A DNA stretch of 64,000 nucleotides from Haemonchus contortus (lineage: Eukaryota; Nematoda; Chromadorea; Rhabditida; Trichostrongylidae): NCBI GenBank assembly GCA_000469685.2, contig LS997563.1, forward strand, positions 4,661,281-4,725,280, written 5' to 3'. Both the position numbers and the translations under genes were made by a program. Below are positions 1-13,100 of this stretch, piece after piece. The notes under the pieces are model-generated. The model worked only from the letters and a program-made list of their open reading frames with translations. It searched no databases and was not told the DNA's origin. The number at the start of each line of letters is the position of its first letter. Positions within the stretch are counted from its first letter, which is position 1.

Positions 1-335
1 ACGTTGACAGCTAAGAGGATTGATTCAAGACATGCCGACTTGTTTTTGAAATGAACGATTTATTGACAATATGTGGTGAGACGTGCTGTTAGCACAAAGA
101 TTTTTCATTCGTTGCTCGATAATCCTTGGTCGTGATCGGATTTTACATCGTATGTTGAACGTCAAGTGCAAAAGTTTCTTCGCTACTGGTTCTGAGCTCG
201 GGACTGTAGGAAGAGGGGAGTTCGGGTCTTCTTGGAAATACTTACTGTACATATCGAAGAGACGTTTTCATCCATTCCTCTTCAGATTGGTGGATAAACT
301 AAGTAAAGGAATCAGTTAGGAACGATGTTTTCCAG

Positions 336-438
336 ACGTAATCAATCCAGCAGCCCAATGAGTGGACCTTCTTCCCCGGAAAGTGGTAGAGAACGTCATC
401 GTTCAGGCTCAATTGTGACCTTAGACCCCGCAGACTAA
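336..438 (+). CDS. possible 3'-terminal exon of an upstream gene (partial)
   Basis: A good 3' splice site (TTTTCCAG, ending at 335) opens a frame of 34 codons ending in TAA at 436-438. The peptide is Ser/Pro/Arg-rich and ends in SGSIVTLDPAD. Low complexity rich in Ser, Pro and Arg is common in tails of signalling proteins, and the frame has no obvious downstream donor. An in-frame ATG at 325 lies just upstream of the splice site, so a tiny first exon is an alternative. I do not recognise the protein. Nothing to its left in the window forms a convincing preceding exon, so the rest of the gene would lie outside the window or in a distant exon. Confidence 0.3.
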
Positions 439-3400
439 CAGGAAAAACGCTGACCCGTTCGGGCTACCGTCAGCCATTTTTGATCCCTATCGGCGAAACG
501 TTACAAATTATGGCTCCGACTATAAACTGACCCCGCCGGTCACTTGACATCTGTGGCTGAACTCATGCTTCAATGAGTTTTTTTATCCTAAGGGCTCCAG
601 TGATGTCAATTAATTACCCGGGGACAATTTCACGTCATCTGATTTATGTGGGGCCCTCTCTGTGTCGTTTATTAATTCCATCAAAGCGACTGATGATGTA
701 TTTCATGAGGTGTGAAGGTATGGGGAAGGATATTAGGCTGAAATTGCAAGTTTTTCCCCAATGAAGGTACCTGAAAACTGGGAAAAGCCAACAAGGTCAC
801 TTCAAAGTGGAAATGGGAAGCCAAAAAAGGTTTTGAATCTCGAGGGCGAGTTCAGCAAGGATCTCAAACTTTGCCCAGACATTCCGGTGATCGATACCAG
901 TTACTTATGCCCAGGGTACGTCAGAGCCCGTCAGAATAGCCCGAACATTTCGCAACGGTCGACGTTTGTGTGACGTTGAATCGCCGTCGTTATGGCTAAT
1001 TGGTGTCCTTCCATTTTCTCGACTAGGGCAGCAATCATATAAACACACTTCTGAGTGGGGAAAATTGTGGTTGCTACTGCTCGATAGTGCCAAGTGCTAA
1101 CATGTGGTAGAGGATGATAAAAGTGCAACACTGGAGGGACGTCAACCCCTCGATCCTAAGATCGTTCATCTTTGCTGACAGGTGTTTACCCTAGTCATGG
1201 CAGTGGGGATGAGGAATGTGCAGGATCGAGCTGGCCCTCTGCTTTGCAGCACTCTGATGATCAGCGGATTCCTAGGCCCTTTGTTTGGGGCGATTTGAGT
1301 ATTGAATAAGGTAGAAAGCGCACTCTCGTGGCAGGCATTTGAGCAGTTCTAGTGCTAGGGTGCATCCAAACGCTTCCGCGACACTACATGGGAAACAAGT
1401 GCATGGCGCAGTCCCAAAGGCTTAAAAAGCGGTTGCTAGTCTTAATGTTTGGTATGTGTGGCACAGCAGTTGATGTTTGTTCTGCGGTGTACTCATGTTG
1501 TACTGGAACTGATGTCGTCCTCAAAAACTTTGAGGTATGACGTTCTTCTGAGAGGATAAAGCGTTTTGTCCTTCTTGACGAGGCAACCACATGATGACGT
1601 CCGCAAATCACACGCTAAGCGATGAATTACCCTCTTTCTGGGAATAATGGCGTTGGCCGTTTTTCGTTTGGGCTGCTGCTGACTGACTACTGCAAAGCAT
1701 CAAACAGCACGAGCTTTAGCCCTTCGCCAAAACAACTCTCCTTTGGCTGCTTGAAATGCTTGAAAACCTTCGAAGAACAGGAACAAGTGACGACTGCTTT
1801 CCGGAGAAGCAAGAAACCTTTGAAGGAATTCAAGAGAAACACAGGCAAATAACATCCCACATCTAGAACACATCTCCCGCAAAACGTCTCCAAAGTCCTT
1901 CGGCCTGCACCCTTCCGAATGGGAGCTACTGGAGTTACTGAAGAATTTTCTGGAAACTTCCAAGAACCCATACGGTTCTGCAACTACTCTTTTGGGAACT
2001 TTCAGGAACCCATACGGCTCTGCAAGGTCGCTATCCTTCTGACCAGCTCCGTCTACAGAATCATCTTCCCCGAAAGGTTTATTGAACAGCGAAATAGCAA
2101 TGTGCTGAAGCGTGCAGGGCTGCTCGGGGCTCTCAGCAAGGCTTGCAAAGAAAATTGAACTCATTTATGGATGCAGCCAGGAGGTAATTGGATTTCGAAG
2201 GAAAATAATTTAGGAATTCCTGAAAAATGATCTCCAAGATCCTCCAGCCTCGCTCCTTCGTCTGGGAGCTCTAGGCTTGGAGACCCTACACCGGTGCCTT
2301 TGTGGAACGAGGTAAAAAGCCAAGGTTAGGGTCAGACAGAAGGTAGAAACAAAAAAGTTTTCTAAGCGCCTTCAGGTTCAACTGGTAACAAAGAAGAGCC
2401 AATTAACGAAATTGCCTGGCTATGGTAAATTTCCAAAGTAAGCGTCGCGTTGAAAAAGTTGGAAAGTAGCTATCCAGTTAATTACTTGACTATATGGAGT
2501 ACTCATCGTTCTAACTTCCAATTGAGGTCGAGAAAAACTCGGGAAAAGTGGTCGATTAAAAGAGGGCAACAGATGTGGCTGTAATAAAGCCTCTCCAGAT
2601 CTCTCTCTCCCTCTTTTTGCTCCCTTCCTCTCGCCACCCCTGAAAAAATTGTTTTCGAGTGAATTGGTAGCGTGGTCGCTAGCAGCTTCCTACCAGGGTC
2701 GAAATGAGTGGACATAACTGCCTTCGAATTTGACGAACTGGGAACAAGCCTACTTCGACAGACTGGAAATGAGCCTACGGTAATTAATACACCAAGACAG
2801 TAGTTAGCTCTCGTAAATTACTGTATGGGCCAAACCCTAGTGAGTCTACGTTCCCAATCGAATGTCGAAGTCACGGCCTATACCGCAAACTTCGATCGAT
2901 TAGGAACGCTTCGATCCATTCGTATTCTGGCGACTCCACCACAAGAAAACTCGAACTAATCCTCAAAAAAACCCTGACTACTCCACAAGAAAACTCGGAC
3001 AACTTAACAAGAAAACCCTCTAAAAACCCCGGAGAACTTAGGTTCAGTGGAAGTGTCGCCAATCTCATGGTCACGCTTCATCGATCAAATCCCAGTTAAA
3101 TCCCAACTTGCCCATGCCCATTGAATCCTCCTTTTCTTTCTGTTTTTCATGGAATTCTCTTTCTGCCCGTATTCTCCACTTCATTTCATGTCTTTCGCCT
3201 GTTTATTTCGAGACCAAGTTTATTTGTTTACTCCAAAATGACCAAGTGTACTCTGGCCAAAAAAGGCAAACAAAGCCTGTGCAAACCCAGCCCCGAATGA
3301 GCATGACCATCTGGCTTGGCGTTGAAACAACTGAACAATCGGTTCGCGGCCATTGCGGTGAACTGCTATTTAGCTAGCCATTTATGCATGCCGAGAACAG

Positions 3401-4089
3401 ATCACACATCATTCCTTTGATTCCTCGCTCTGCTAGCCCTTTTTCTACATCCATAGATGTCTCTCTTAGGAAAAGTGGGGCCATTGCTGGGCCAAAATCG
3501 ACCCAACATAGCCGGTCCTATTATTTTTGACAAATGTTTCTCGATAGCTATCAAACTGCTGTTTCTGGAAGTAACTGCCTTTTTTCTCCTTTCTCTTTGA
3601 GCTTTCGATCTTCACCGGAGAATGTCCTACCTCATGACCAGTTGTAACTTCTTCTAGAGCTCAAGAACACACAGACATCGTCTTTATTGAGTTGCCCTTT
3701 AGGCTTTGTCGTCCATTGCCTCCTGCACCACCACTGTTCTACTACGAAACTCGTGTATGTTCGTGATTGCCTCATAAACGGAGAAAAACGACGTCGTTAA
3801 TGAATTTAGAGAAGGTTTTGGGAGCGGAAGAAGTGGATCGACTCCGGAAACCATTGATGGCTACACGACGGCACACGGTGTGGTTCGTGCCCGGATCTCG
3901 CAGGTGGGTGACCAGCAAGTGACACAGCGTCACCAACGACAGCTCTAACAAGGGGAGGGAGTGGAGAGAGTCAGAGAGTGTGAGATGATGTCAAACGGGT
4001 GTGAGTGAGAGGTGGACAGCAGGGGGGATGCCTAGTGGGTGTGCCCTGTGGCAACAAGCGACAAGCATGAGAGTGCAGAGAGGCGCTGA
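439..4089. other. non-coding stretch upstream of pde-4
   Basis: I see no supported exon here. Short open frames on both strands lack splice-site partners and family motifs. Two small imperfect tandem repeats occur: about 45 bp twice at 1951-2030 (both with AACCCATACGG), and a degenerate unit with ACAAGAAAAC three times at 2940-3015. It probably holds 5' regulatory DNA of pde-4, but no motif lets me place a promoter. Confidence 0.4.
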
Positions 4090-4128
4090 AGAGGCGAGGC
4101 AAGGATCGAGAGGAAGCTCTGGGGCAGT

Positions 4129-7100
4129 ATGCCGCGTCGGCGTGGTGGGTTTGGGCTGGCCAGCCTCCGACGGGAGCTGCACCTCCACAATTTATTCCGC
4201 GACTCGCCGCGCCGCGACGCGTCCTCTTCCGCGTCGCAGCGTGATTCTGCTGGCCTGCCTGTAAGCGCGACGTTTAGCGCGCATCTGACTCCATCCGTAC
4301 CGACGTCCGTGCACGCACGTCGCGAGTCGTTCCTCTACCGACCAAGTGAGGACACACGCGACGTTGCGCCACGACCGGTTAGTCGCGCGAGCTCCGTCGC
4401 CAGCAACGATCACGGGTACGTTCACCAATGCCTTTTTACTTACTTTCTTTTATTTATTTGTATCTTTTTATTCGCATTATTATTCCTTTTTCTTCCCTGA
4501 ATACTTACGCCTATTGCCTATTGAATGTCGTCGACGCCAATCGTTTAGCACGTGGTAGGTAAAATTGCAGTGCCGAGACGTTTGTTCGCTCGCTTTTTCT
4601 CAGTCGATGTTATGAGTTGCGACCACAAGATGAGCCTTGGACGTGACCTCATTTTCTTTTTGGGCCTGCCCAGATGGGATGTCCTGGCCATTAATCCTAA
4701 CAGCAGGCCATCAGCCTCACTCTACATCGTTGATGCTTGCTTTTTTGTGGAAGATTTCTCTTTGTAAAGGTAGGGTGTAAAGAAATAAGGCAACATAATC
4801 GCTGCTGGCTGTTGGTGGCAATGGGAAAAGATCTGAGCAGAAGATGGCACACGTTGATTAATACTTGCCGGCTAACGGGGGGCAGTTGCTTCCATCGATT
4901 TAACACCAAACAATATTGCTTTGTTCGGGGAGGAGAGACGGGGATAGAGAATAAGCTCGATCGCAGCAGATCTGCTGCTACCCACCCTGAAATCCCACGT
5001 CGGCGTGGCCATGGCCGTATGGCGTCTTGCACAACATGCCCCCCTGCCTGACCAGCCGACCACTTAATTGCCGTATTAGGCATGGGCGCTTACCCTGTCT
5101 GCTTCCTCAGCGCTGATTAAAGGAATACATTGCTTATGCGTTCGTGGGAAAGATGGGGAAGATAGTGAGAGGCGAATCTGCACGTCTGATTACTCAAGCC
5201 CCGTACAAATTCAGCAAACCGCCCATATCGAGCATACCCGAAGGCGTAGCTGACTGGCTTTGTTCTGGGCGAGTGCAGAAAGACACATGCGTGTTGAAAG
5301 GCATAATAGAGAGGGTGGCGTTTTTGGCCATATGGGACCACCACGGGACGGCGGATCTGCAACATGGGGCGATTCAAGCCGTACGACGACGTCACTATGG
5401 CCGCCAATCGGCGGTGGTGGTGGTGGTCGAGGCTGGTCGAAGCGCTCAGGCGCCATTGTGTCGATTTCCCCCTTAGTTTCCAAGTATCCCCCCTCCTGCA
5501 AAGAATAAAAGCCAACAGCTGCCACTCCACACACTTCTCATTCTCCTTCCACACATTCATCGTCAATCGGAAGCTTTCCAAGCGTTGAAAATCGAGGGCA
5601 ATCGAGGCCACAAGCACTGAGAAAGTTCATCAATTCAAAATGAATGGGGGACTGGGAGGTTGGCTTGGTCATTTGAACGATTTTCCAAACGGACGAGGCT
5701 CTTCATCAAGCCACAAACTTTTTTTCCCAACTAGCCATCTAATGAGGTTTCTCGAATGAGGATAGGATGGAACGACACAGTCGATTCTCCATGACCAGGC
5801 TACAATGGGAGCTGCAGGCTACGATGGGAGCTGAGCAAATTCCAAAGTTCCCCTGTGGTTAGTGGTTCTCAGTGGCCTTTCGGACGTCAATCTACATTTT
5901 TTGAATAAAGTATAGGGAACAGTTGTGCCTCACACTGGCTGGCTGGCTGGCAAGCGACATGAGGGTTAAGGCAGTTCGTGCCCTTCGTACCTACCGAACG
6001 CCATATGCCTCCCTGTTTTGCAGCAGCCGACTGCGATCGACGTTCCTGATCTGTTCGGCGGCCTCACAGCAGCTTGGCTCTATTGTAGCCCCATATTCAC
6101 ACATTTCTACCCTCATACGGCCAGTCAACCACCCATTAGGGACAATTTCTGATGGTGGTGACGTCGACGAGGGGCGTTTTATCGCTATTCAGCTTATCAT
6201 TCGCTTTGTGGTGTGAGTGTGTGGTGCCGCCGTTGTGGTGATCCCAATCATTCGTCTGCTCTATTGCCCGTCCACATTGTAAACTGGCCGATACATTCGT
6301 TATGATGATTAGACGAACACAGAGTTCACGTATACTCATCAATCGCTTGGCATCCTATCCTCCCGAGTCTACATTGTGAGTATAATTTCCCGTATCACGT
6401 TCATGATGTCATGTCTCAACAAACGATTTGTTCAGGCTCATAAACAGACGTCATAGTATTTTCCATCAAGAAATCCACGAATGTCCAAGGATAACAATAA
6501 GGTGAAGCTGAACGTTTTTCTGGCATGAACGTCACTTTTGATGGCCCGGGAAAAAACCTGCTCAAATGGTGGCAATTTTTCGTGCGACCAACATTACCCG
6601 ACGCGAGATGACGACGACGACGACGTGGCGCCGACGGACGCCGTCGTGGTGGTGAGAGCGAGAGAGCAGCCAACGGCTCCGCTGTCGGATAATGAGATCG
6701 GATGAGCCGCCGCCGTGACTGCTACATTCGATTCCCGATGCAATTGACTATTTCTCCCAAGCAATCTACTGCCATCTGAAGCATGTGGGGTTCCTTTGTT
6801 GCTTGCTCCATCAAATGTCATGGTACTGCTTGTGAAAATTACATCGGGGCTCTTCCATAACAAGAATGAGTAGTACATCCTCCAGACTGCCTAACCTACT
6901 GGGACTTTGCTCCTGAATGGGTGGTGATGCGACATCTGGTTTTGGGATCGTTTTTTGTGAGCTCAGCGGCATTGAGGTATCCCCTCTGGTGGCGGATATG
7001 TTTACGGAAGTCGACTTTTTGTGACGTAAAACGATACATTCCTGATTCTCACCGGCTTTTCAGCCGGGTCCTGGTGATTACGACGTCCCCTACTTCGAAA

Positions 7101-10100
7101 AGGTTAGCGGGTACAAATGGTGAGACCTCTAGGATTTAAGTTTCCCCAGGATAGCATTACCTGAGTTGCTTTCCTTGTTTTGGTAATTCAAGTAGCTTGT
7201 CAATTGAGGTTCGGATCAATATGCGAGGAGTGTGCGTTTTTCTTGGAGAGAAACACCGAAATCCTAGAACCTTGCAGTAAAACTCGTCCAGCGTCTGTTG
7301 GGCTATGTCTGTGCGAATGTGGGAAATCCTCAAACATAATGATTTCATATTATTTCATCCGTAGAATCGTCCAGCAGTCCAATTACACCCGGGAGGCTGT
7401 ACTATTCAAATGGGCGCTATCAAAGAATGGACTTTCCAGGAGATGGAAATTTCATCACTTCGGGAATTCTACAGCCCATTTCTTTGAGATAAATTGTAGT
7501 AGATATGATCGCATGCCTGATTTCCATATCGGACCTATTGCCTCTATCGGAATGACGGCAATGCCATAAATAACTATTCAACTCGCCCTGTAATACTTCT
7601 ATTTGCCATTCCTCGTTTGAATACTGAATCAGGCAAAGTTTCAGAGCATCCCATTCACCCTAAGCTATCCGGGTATAGTCTAATGTGCCTATTACTATGA
7701 GCGAAGGTAGCGGAGCAATATAGCCATATCCCCACCCAACCACCACCCAGCCAAATTCCAACAGCCTAGGAAATTTATGAGCTTGTTATTTATTGGAGAA
7801 CTTCAAGAAGTAAACTCTACGTTGTAACAGGCTGGACTAGAATAAAAAACTAGATATTACAAAGGCTCGCCCATTGACCGATTCCCTTCTGAGTAGCTCC
7901 CACCCACGGGGCTTCCTTTCTCAATGGTCCTGACGTGTGAGTACTTATTTATCTTGAACAGTGAGTTGCGAGGACTAGTAGAGATGTAAAATTCGGTTCT
8001 TTTAAGCTCCCGGATGACTTCTGCTACCCAACCTGGAAGGGTTGAAGACTAGGTTGTCCCATGAGGATGTTGATCCGGTATTTGATTCACGGAACATGTT
8101 TGTGATGGTAGTGCGTCAATTGGCAAAACCTCACCTCTGCCCTTCGCTCAGGCATAATGGCACTTGGAGAATGCAGCTGTCAGCTGAGTTTCAGCATTTT
8201 TCTATGTCAGATGCACTTCCTTGGCATCGCCCTACCTTTGTCGCAGAGGAAAATTTATGGAAAATACCTAAGCTATGGGTTGTTTGGCATTTCTATGGAA
8301 TTTGCGATTCCCACTTCGCAATCTGGTGACAGTCGATCTTACTGGTAGTGGCGATGACTTATGGGACTACTTTGACCGCGAGTTTCTTTCAAGTTTCGAA
8401 TTTCATTCTTGATGGTAATATACACTACTTGAGCTGAGGTCTGGGGATTCCCAAACTGTTGAATGATGTCATGGAAGCCATTGGGAAGGCGTGAGCAAGC
8501 GGTGTCCCGGTAGTGTTAGGGTTGAAGACGGGTCACGACGGTGTTCGGACAAGTACGAGTTGGAGCCCCGTCTGAGGCCAAAGTTTTGTCGAGTTTTCAT
8601 GGAAGTAATGATGTTTGACTTAAATCTACGTAGACAGTTTTTTGAATTAACAGTATTTCTGGACTTTTTTCACCTTCGATCGGGGACCGTCCCCAATTAA
8701 CGACTTCTGACGTCAAACCGCTCCAGAATTCGTTTTTTCCCACTTCATTTGTCTCGGAGTAGTTTCTGGAAAACGTCGACGTCTTCATTTATCTCCTCAG
8801 TTTTGCCCTTTGAATAATGAATCTCTGGAAAAACTTGCGCCCTGCGCCTGAAAGCCATCTAGTTCTCGAGTCTTTTGCTTTTCTTCCTTTTAATTTTCTG
8901 AAAAAAGTGAAAAACCCCAGAAAAATAGAAAATTCCATTAAAGCCATAATTTTCGTTGTGCTATGCTCGGGCAGTGACGTCTGTTCGGCCTGTCTGGAGG
9001 CCTTCTTTGTCTGCGATTTGTGACGACTGCAAAATTGGCAGCTCAAAACAGATGGCATTCTCTGTCATTTTGACAAGAACAGCCTTTTGGCTGGCTGGAA
9101 AGATTTCTTTGACAGTCGCTTCTGAGCCTCCTCCGTTCGAATTTCCTGTTGGTCAGTGAACCGTTGGATTCGTTTTGAGCAAATTGCTGTGGCTGTCAAA
9201 ATTCTCTGCCTTCGTCAGAGTTGCGTCAGATTTTCGTTGAATTGAATTTTCTTTCATTCAATGAAGTCCACTAGAAAATCTCTGATCCCATTGAGCTCCA
9301 CCTCCTGATTTTTGAGACCACCTCAGCGCTCCAAGCTTATGTCCTTCCGTTCCCGACTTCTATGGCAGTTTCACCTACTCCCACCCGAAATTCCGCGACA
9401 GAAAATGCTCATTGATAAGCCCGTTCGTGGAAAGCTCATGTTGCTGACATAATCAGTGAGGGGAGCCCGAAAAAAAGGGTGACGCTCGGATGACTTGGGC
9501 GCTTCATTCGTCATCCCTCGGTCTTCGCTCTGCTAACGCCGGCAGCTGTCATGATGCATTCATCCAGAGTTCGCCCTACCACTCAAGTCCTTTCACTGGA
9601 TATAGAGGAATTTAGAAAGATAAAATATTAAAACCTCTGCATTAATTAATCCCGTTTCTGGGATGGGCCCTGCATTCGACTTCCATTCAGAATCGTTAGT
9701 GTGTTTCGAACGCGTATGTGCTCGGTACAATGAATTGCGGTGACCAGTCGATGTACAGCTCAGTGCTTTTGTCCTCCCAGACGAGTCTGGTACCAAGCCA
9801 ACCGACCCGGAAGGGATGAAAGGTATGGTTGGCCCTGGCGAATATCGATCCGGGATTTGAACCCGTGACCATGCTCGTAGAATAATGCGCCACTTGTCAC
9901 TGCACCAACTCTGCCCCAAGAGTTTTTCTCCCAAATAGCGGAAGCAATAATCTCTTTCGTGGAAGAGAATCGCCCAAAAAAGCTTCAGATCTGACCTTTA
10001 TGACCGTCAAGACTGACAAAGTCCTCATGCATTTCGTCAGTGTATTTGAAACGATTGCTCCACAACGAGCAATGAACTATGAAGGCATTCCGCGACGACT

Positions 10101-13100
10101 AAACAGAAAGAAGTAGCGCCTGTCGTCGCCTATATGCTCTTCCACGGTGTCATGTCATAGTCTCCACTACAGAATCGTAAAGATTTCAGGTCATTTTTAC
10201 CTTTTTGATGGCTTTTTGGAATAAGTCGATGTACAAGCCATCGCTCTTTTACCATTCCAAATGAGTCAAGTACAACAAGACCATTTCAGAATGAGGAATG
10301 TGGTTCCGGAGAAAGAGTCTGGTTTTCAGATTGACTTTATGTGAGCCTCTGCCTTTCATATACCTATGGAGCTTCTTTTTTCATAAACGGTAATCTGGGC
10401 TTTGCAAAAAGTCCCAGTTGAGCATATTCAGGCTGTTTAGGAAGAAGCTCCTGTTTCTATTTGGATGAGTCAGTTTGACTTTGGGCTTAGTCTGTGCATA
10501 TCGGTTCCTTTTCCATACGGTGCAACCAAACTTCAGAGATAAGGTGGTGATATGTGTAGCTGCATGGCATCACCGGTGTTTCAAGGTGGAAGGTGGAAGT
10601 GGGTAGCATCTGGTGAGTGATTACAGTGCATTCGGTCCCTGCATCAATATCCAACTAAGCCAAGTGAACTTGCCCATCCATTCGAGGTAAATTAATTGGT
10701 GCAAGGCTCGTCTGCGTTGATAAAGGTATTGACTCACTAGCGTGAAGATCGGGAAACCCATGGCTCTCATCCCCACTACGATTTTGAAGTCGAATAAATG
10801 GGTGTATCCCAAGATGGGACTGAGAATAACTTGCTTAAGATCTGATGCCTACCCATAACGACAGCAGCCTATAGAAAGGTTTACTTACTTCTGTGTGTTG
10901 AAGGAGTATAGGCCAACATAGGTAGCTTCTGTAGGAACTAGTTCTCGGACAAAAAATTGACCCCGTAAACCGAAGATCACTCTCTGGGGTGCATTCGACA
11001 CGCCCGTACCCCCAAGTTTCTTATCTCCACTATCAGAAAGAAGCCAAATTGCGTACATACTAAAGTTTGTCCCAGTGATGACATCACGCCTGGTGACGTC
11101 TCTGGCGCTACTTTCACTTTGCGGACGTCGGCGGTTATCATGTTCCCATCGTTCGGGCTTCGCCCTTCTACTTGATGTCCGATCCATGGCAAATGGACCA
11201 AAATGGTCGCAGAATTCGCAAAATGCTTTTTGAAGGAGCGTGAATTATTCCTTCCTTTCAGTGAATATTTATAAATTTTTGAAGTTTATCGGCTGCACAT
11301 TAGTGCTGGCACCGCGAGAAACCTTCGAGACATTCTTCGATGTTGTCAGAACATTTCTCTCCAAAAACCCACAGAGAAGGAGAGAAAACAAAATGACCGT
11401 TGTTGATCGTTCGCTGAAGGACCTCTATAGGCTGTATTTTGGCTGGCTCATTAAGGAATTGATCATGAAAGTTCAATGCAGCTCATCAGATCCCTCACTC
11501 CGGCAAGGTTTGCGTAGGGAAGGAAGCTACTTAGAAAGAGACCTCCAGAGCCCACAAAGTGAGCCTGGCCATAATTCTCAGGCTTTCCTTCGCAGACGCA
11601 GTTTGCTTTAGAAGATCGTTGAGATCGAATCGTCAATATATGAGCCAAACCCGTACACAAGTATCTCCTGAATGACCAACACGTAGTGGGCACTGAAACT
11701 CCAGTCCACGCTTTCGATTAACCGTTTGTTGGAGTACTGCGAATTCTATTTGAATAATTATTCAAAACTCTTTGTATTGGATGAGATACTTCGGGAAATT
11801 CGCATTAATTTTCCTCTCATATGCATGAATATGTACATGCTTTGAGAAGTGATTTCCTTAGACAATTTGAAAATCCGTGATGAAATGGGTTTCCTTTGGG
11901 CAAAAGATAGAGGCGGTATATCTGAGGAAGGGGGACCAGTTTTCAAAATGCCAAGAAGGGTTTTTCCTAAGGTCGTTTGGAATCCTTTAGGTTGAAAGTG
12001 CGTTTAAAGAAGAAGTTTTAACGCAAAGATCGACAGAAGCTTAGAAATCACCGGGTTATTTGGAGATGTAGTGGAGGGATGAGGCATATGCCATTAATAT
12101 GCTCTCTGGGATGTGCCATGGACCTGTCCCCATTAGGATTCGTGAAACATTCAAATGTGTATTTGTCTGGTGTTACTGTAATAGATACCTCTGGTCATTG
12201 CTTCGTCCTATTGGGCCCGTCTTTTACCCATAAATCTGGCATATAGGAATAGAGGATACGTTTGCTCGGGAGAGAGTCGAGCCATGTTCATCCACCGCTA
12301 CAGGGACCCTTGGCAAAACCATCGACTTCCTCGGCCAATTGGATTTTTCGCTGTCGATTTGCAAAAAAATGGAGAAAATGACGGTAGACAGGTGGTTGCC
12401 AATCAAAACTTTTGTGTCTCCATCAGGCTTGAGTATATTTTTCCCCTCCAAAGCATTATGCCCGTGGAACTGAGTCCCAGCCTGGAAACGGTGTGGCTTC
12501 TGCATTTCAAGTGGTGCCATTTCGATGCTCTCCTGAATTACTGGCACGAAGCATACAAATGATCTCATAATCACGATGGGACCACTCCCATGCTATGTTC
12601 TCATTGAGCCGACGCTGATTATGCACGACTGGGTTCCTACCTATTCATCCCCAATCAGTAATGGATCCCATTCGGGTAATGTAGGGAAGATAGTTCCGTT
12701 CTCATCCATCTTGGTTTCGCCCTCCCACTACGCTCTAATTTCTGGTTATTGGTAACTTATGAATGATTTTTTGGTCAAAATGTGTCCGAACCTTTGCCGG
12801 TCGTGGGTGCACTGTGCTCGCAGTTGATTCGCATGATGATTGATGGCAGACCCAGTAACGTCCTTGTTCACGCTTACCCATCATAATCGGTTAGAAAAAG
12901 TTTTTCCGACATTAAGCGAAACAGACCGCCTTTTTGGGAGAACTACTGGGAATTGTTCGAGTGGGAAGTCGATGGTAAAAGATTTCGTACAGAGCTAATG
13001 CGACACTAAAGGTTCAAGGATCAAGTCCTAACCCTGTGAAAATCTTCTCAGCGATTCAAACCGATCGGGTGGCTCCAGTCTAACAGTCTGGGAGGATAAA

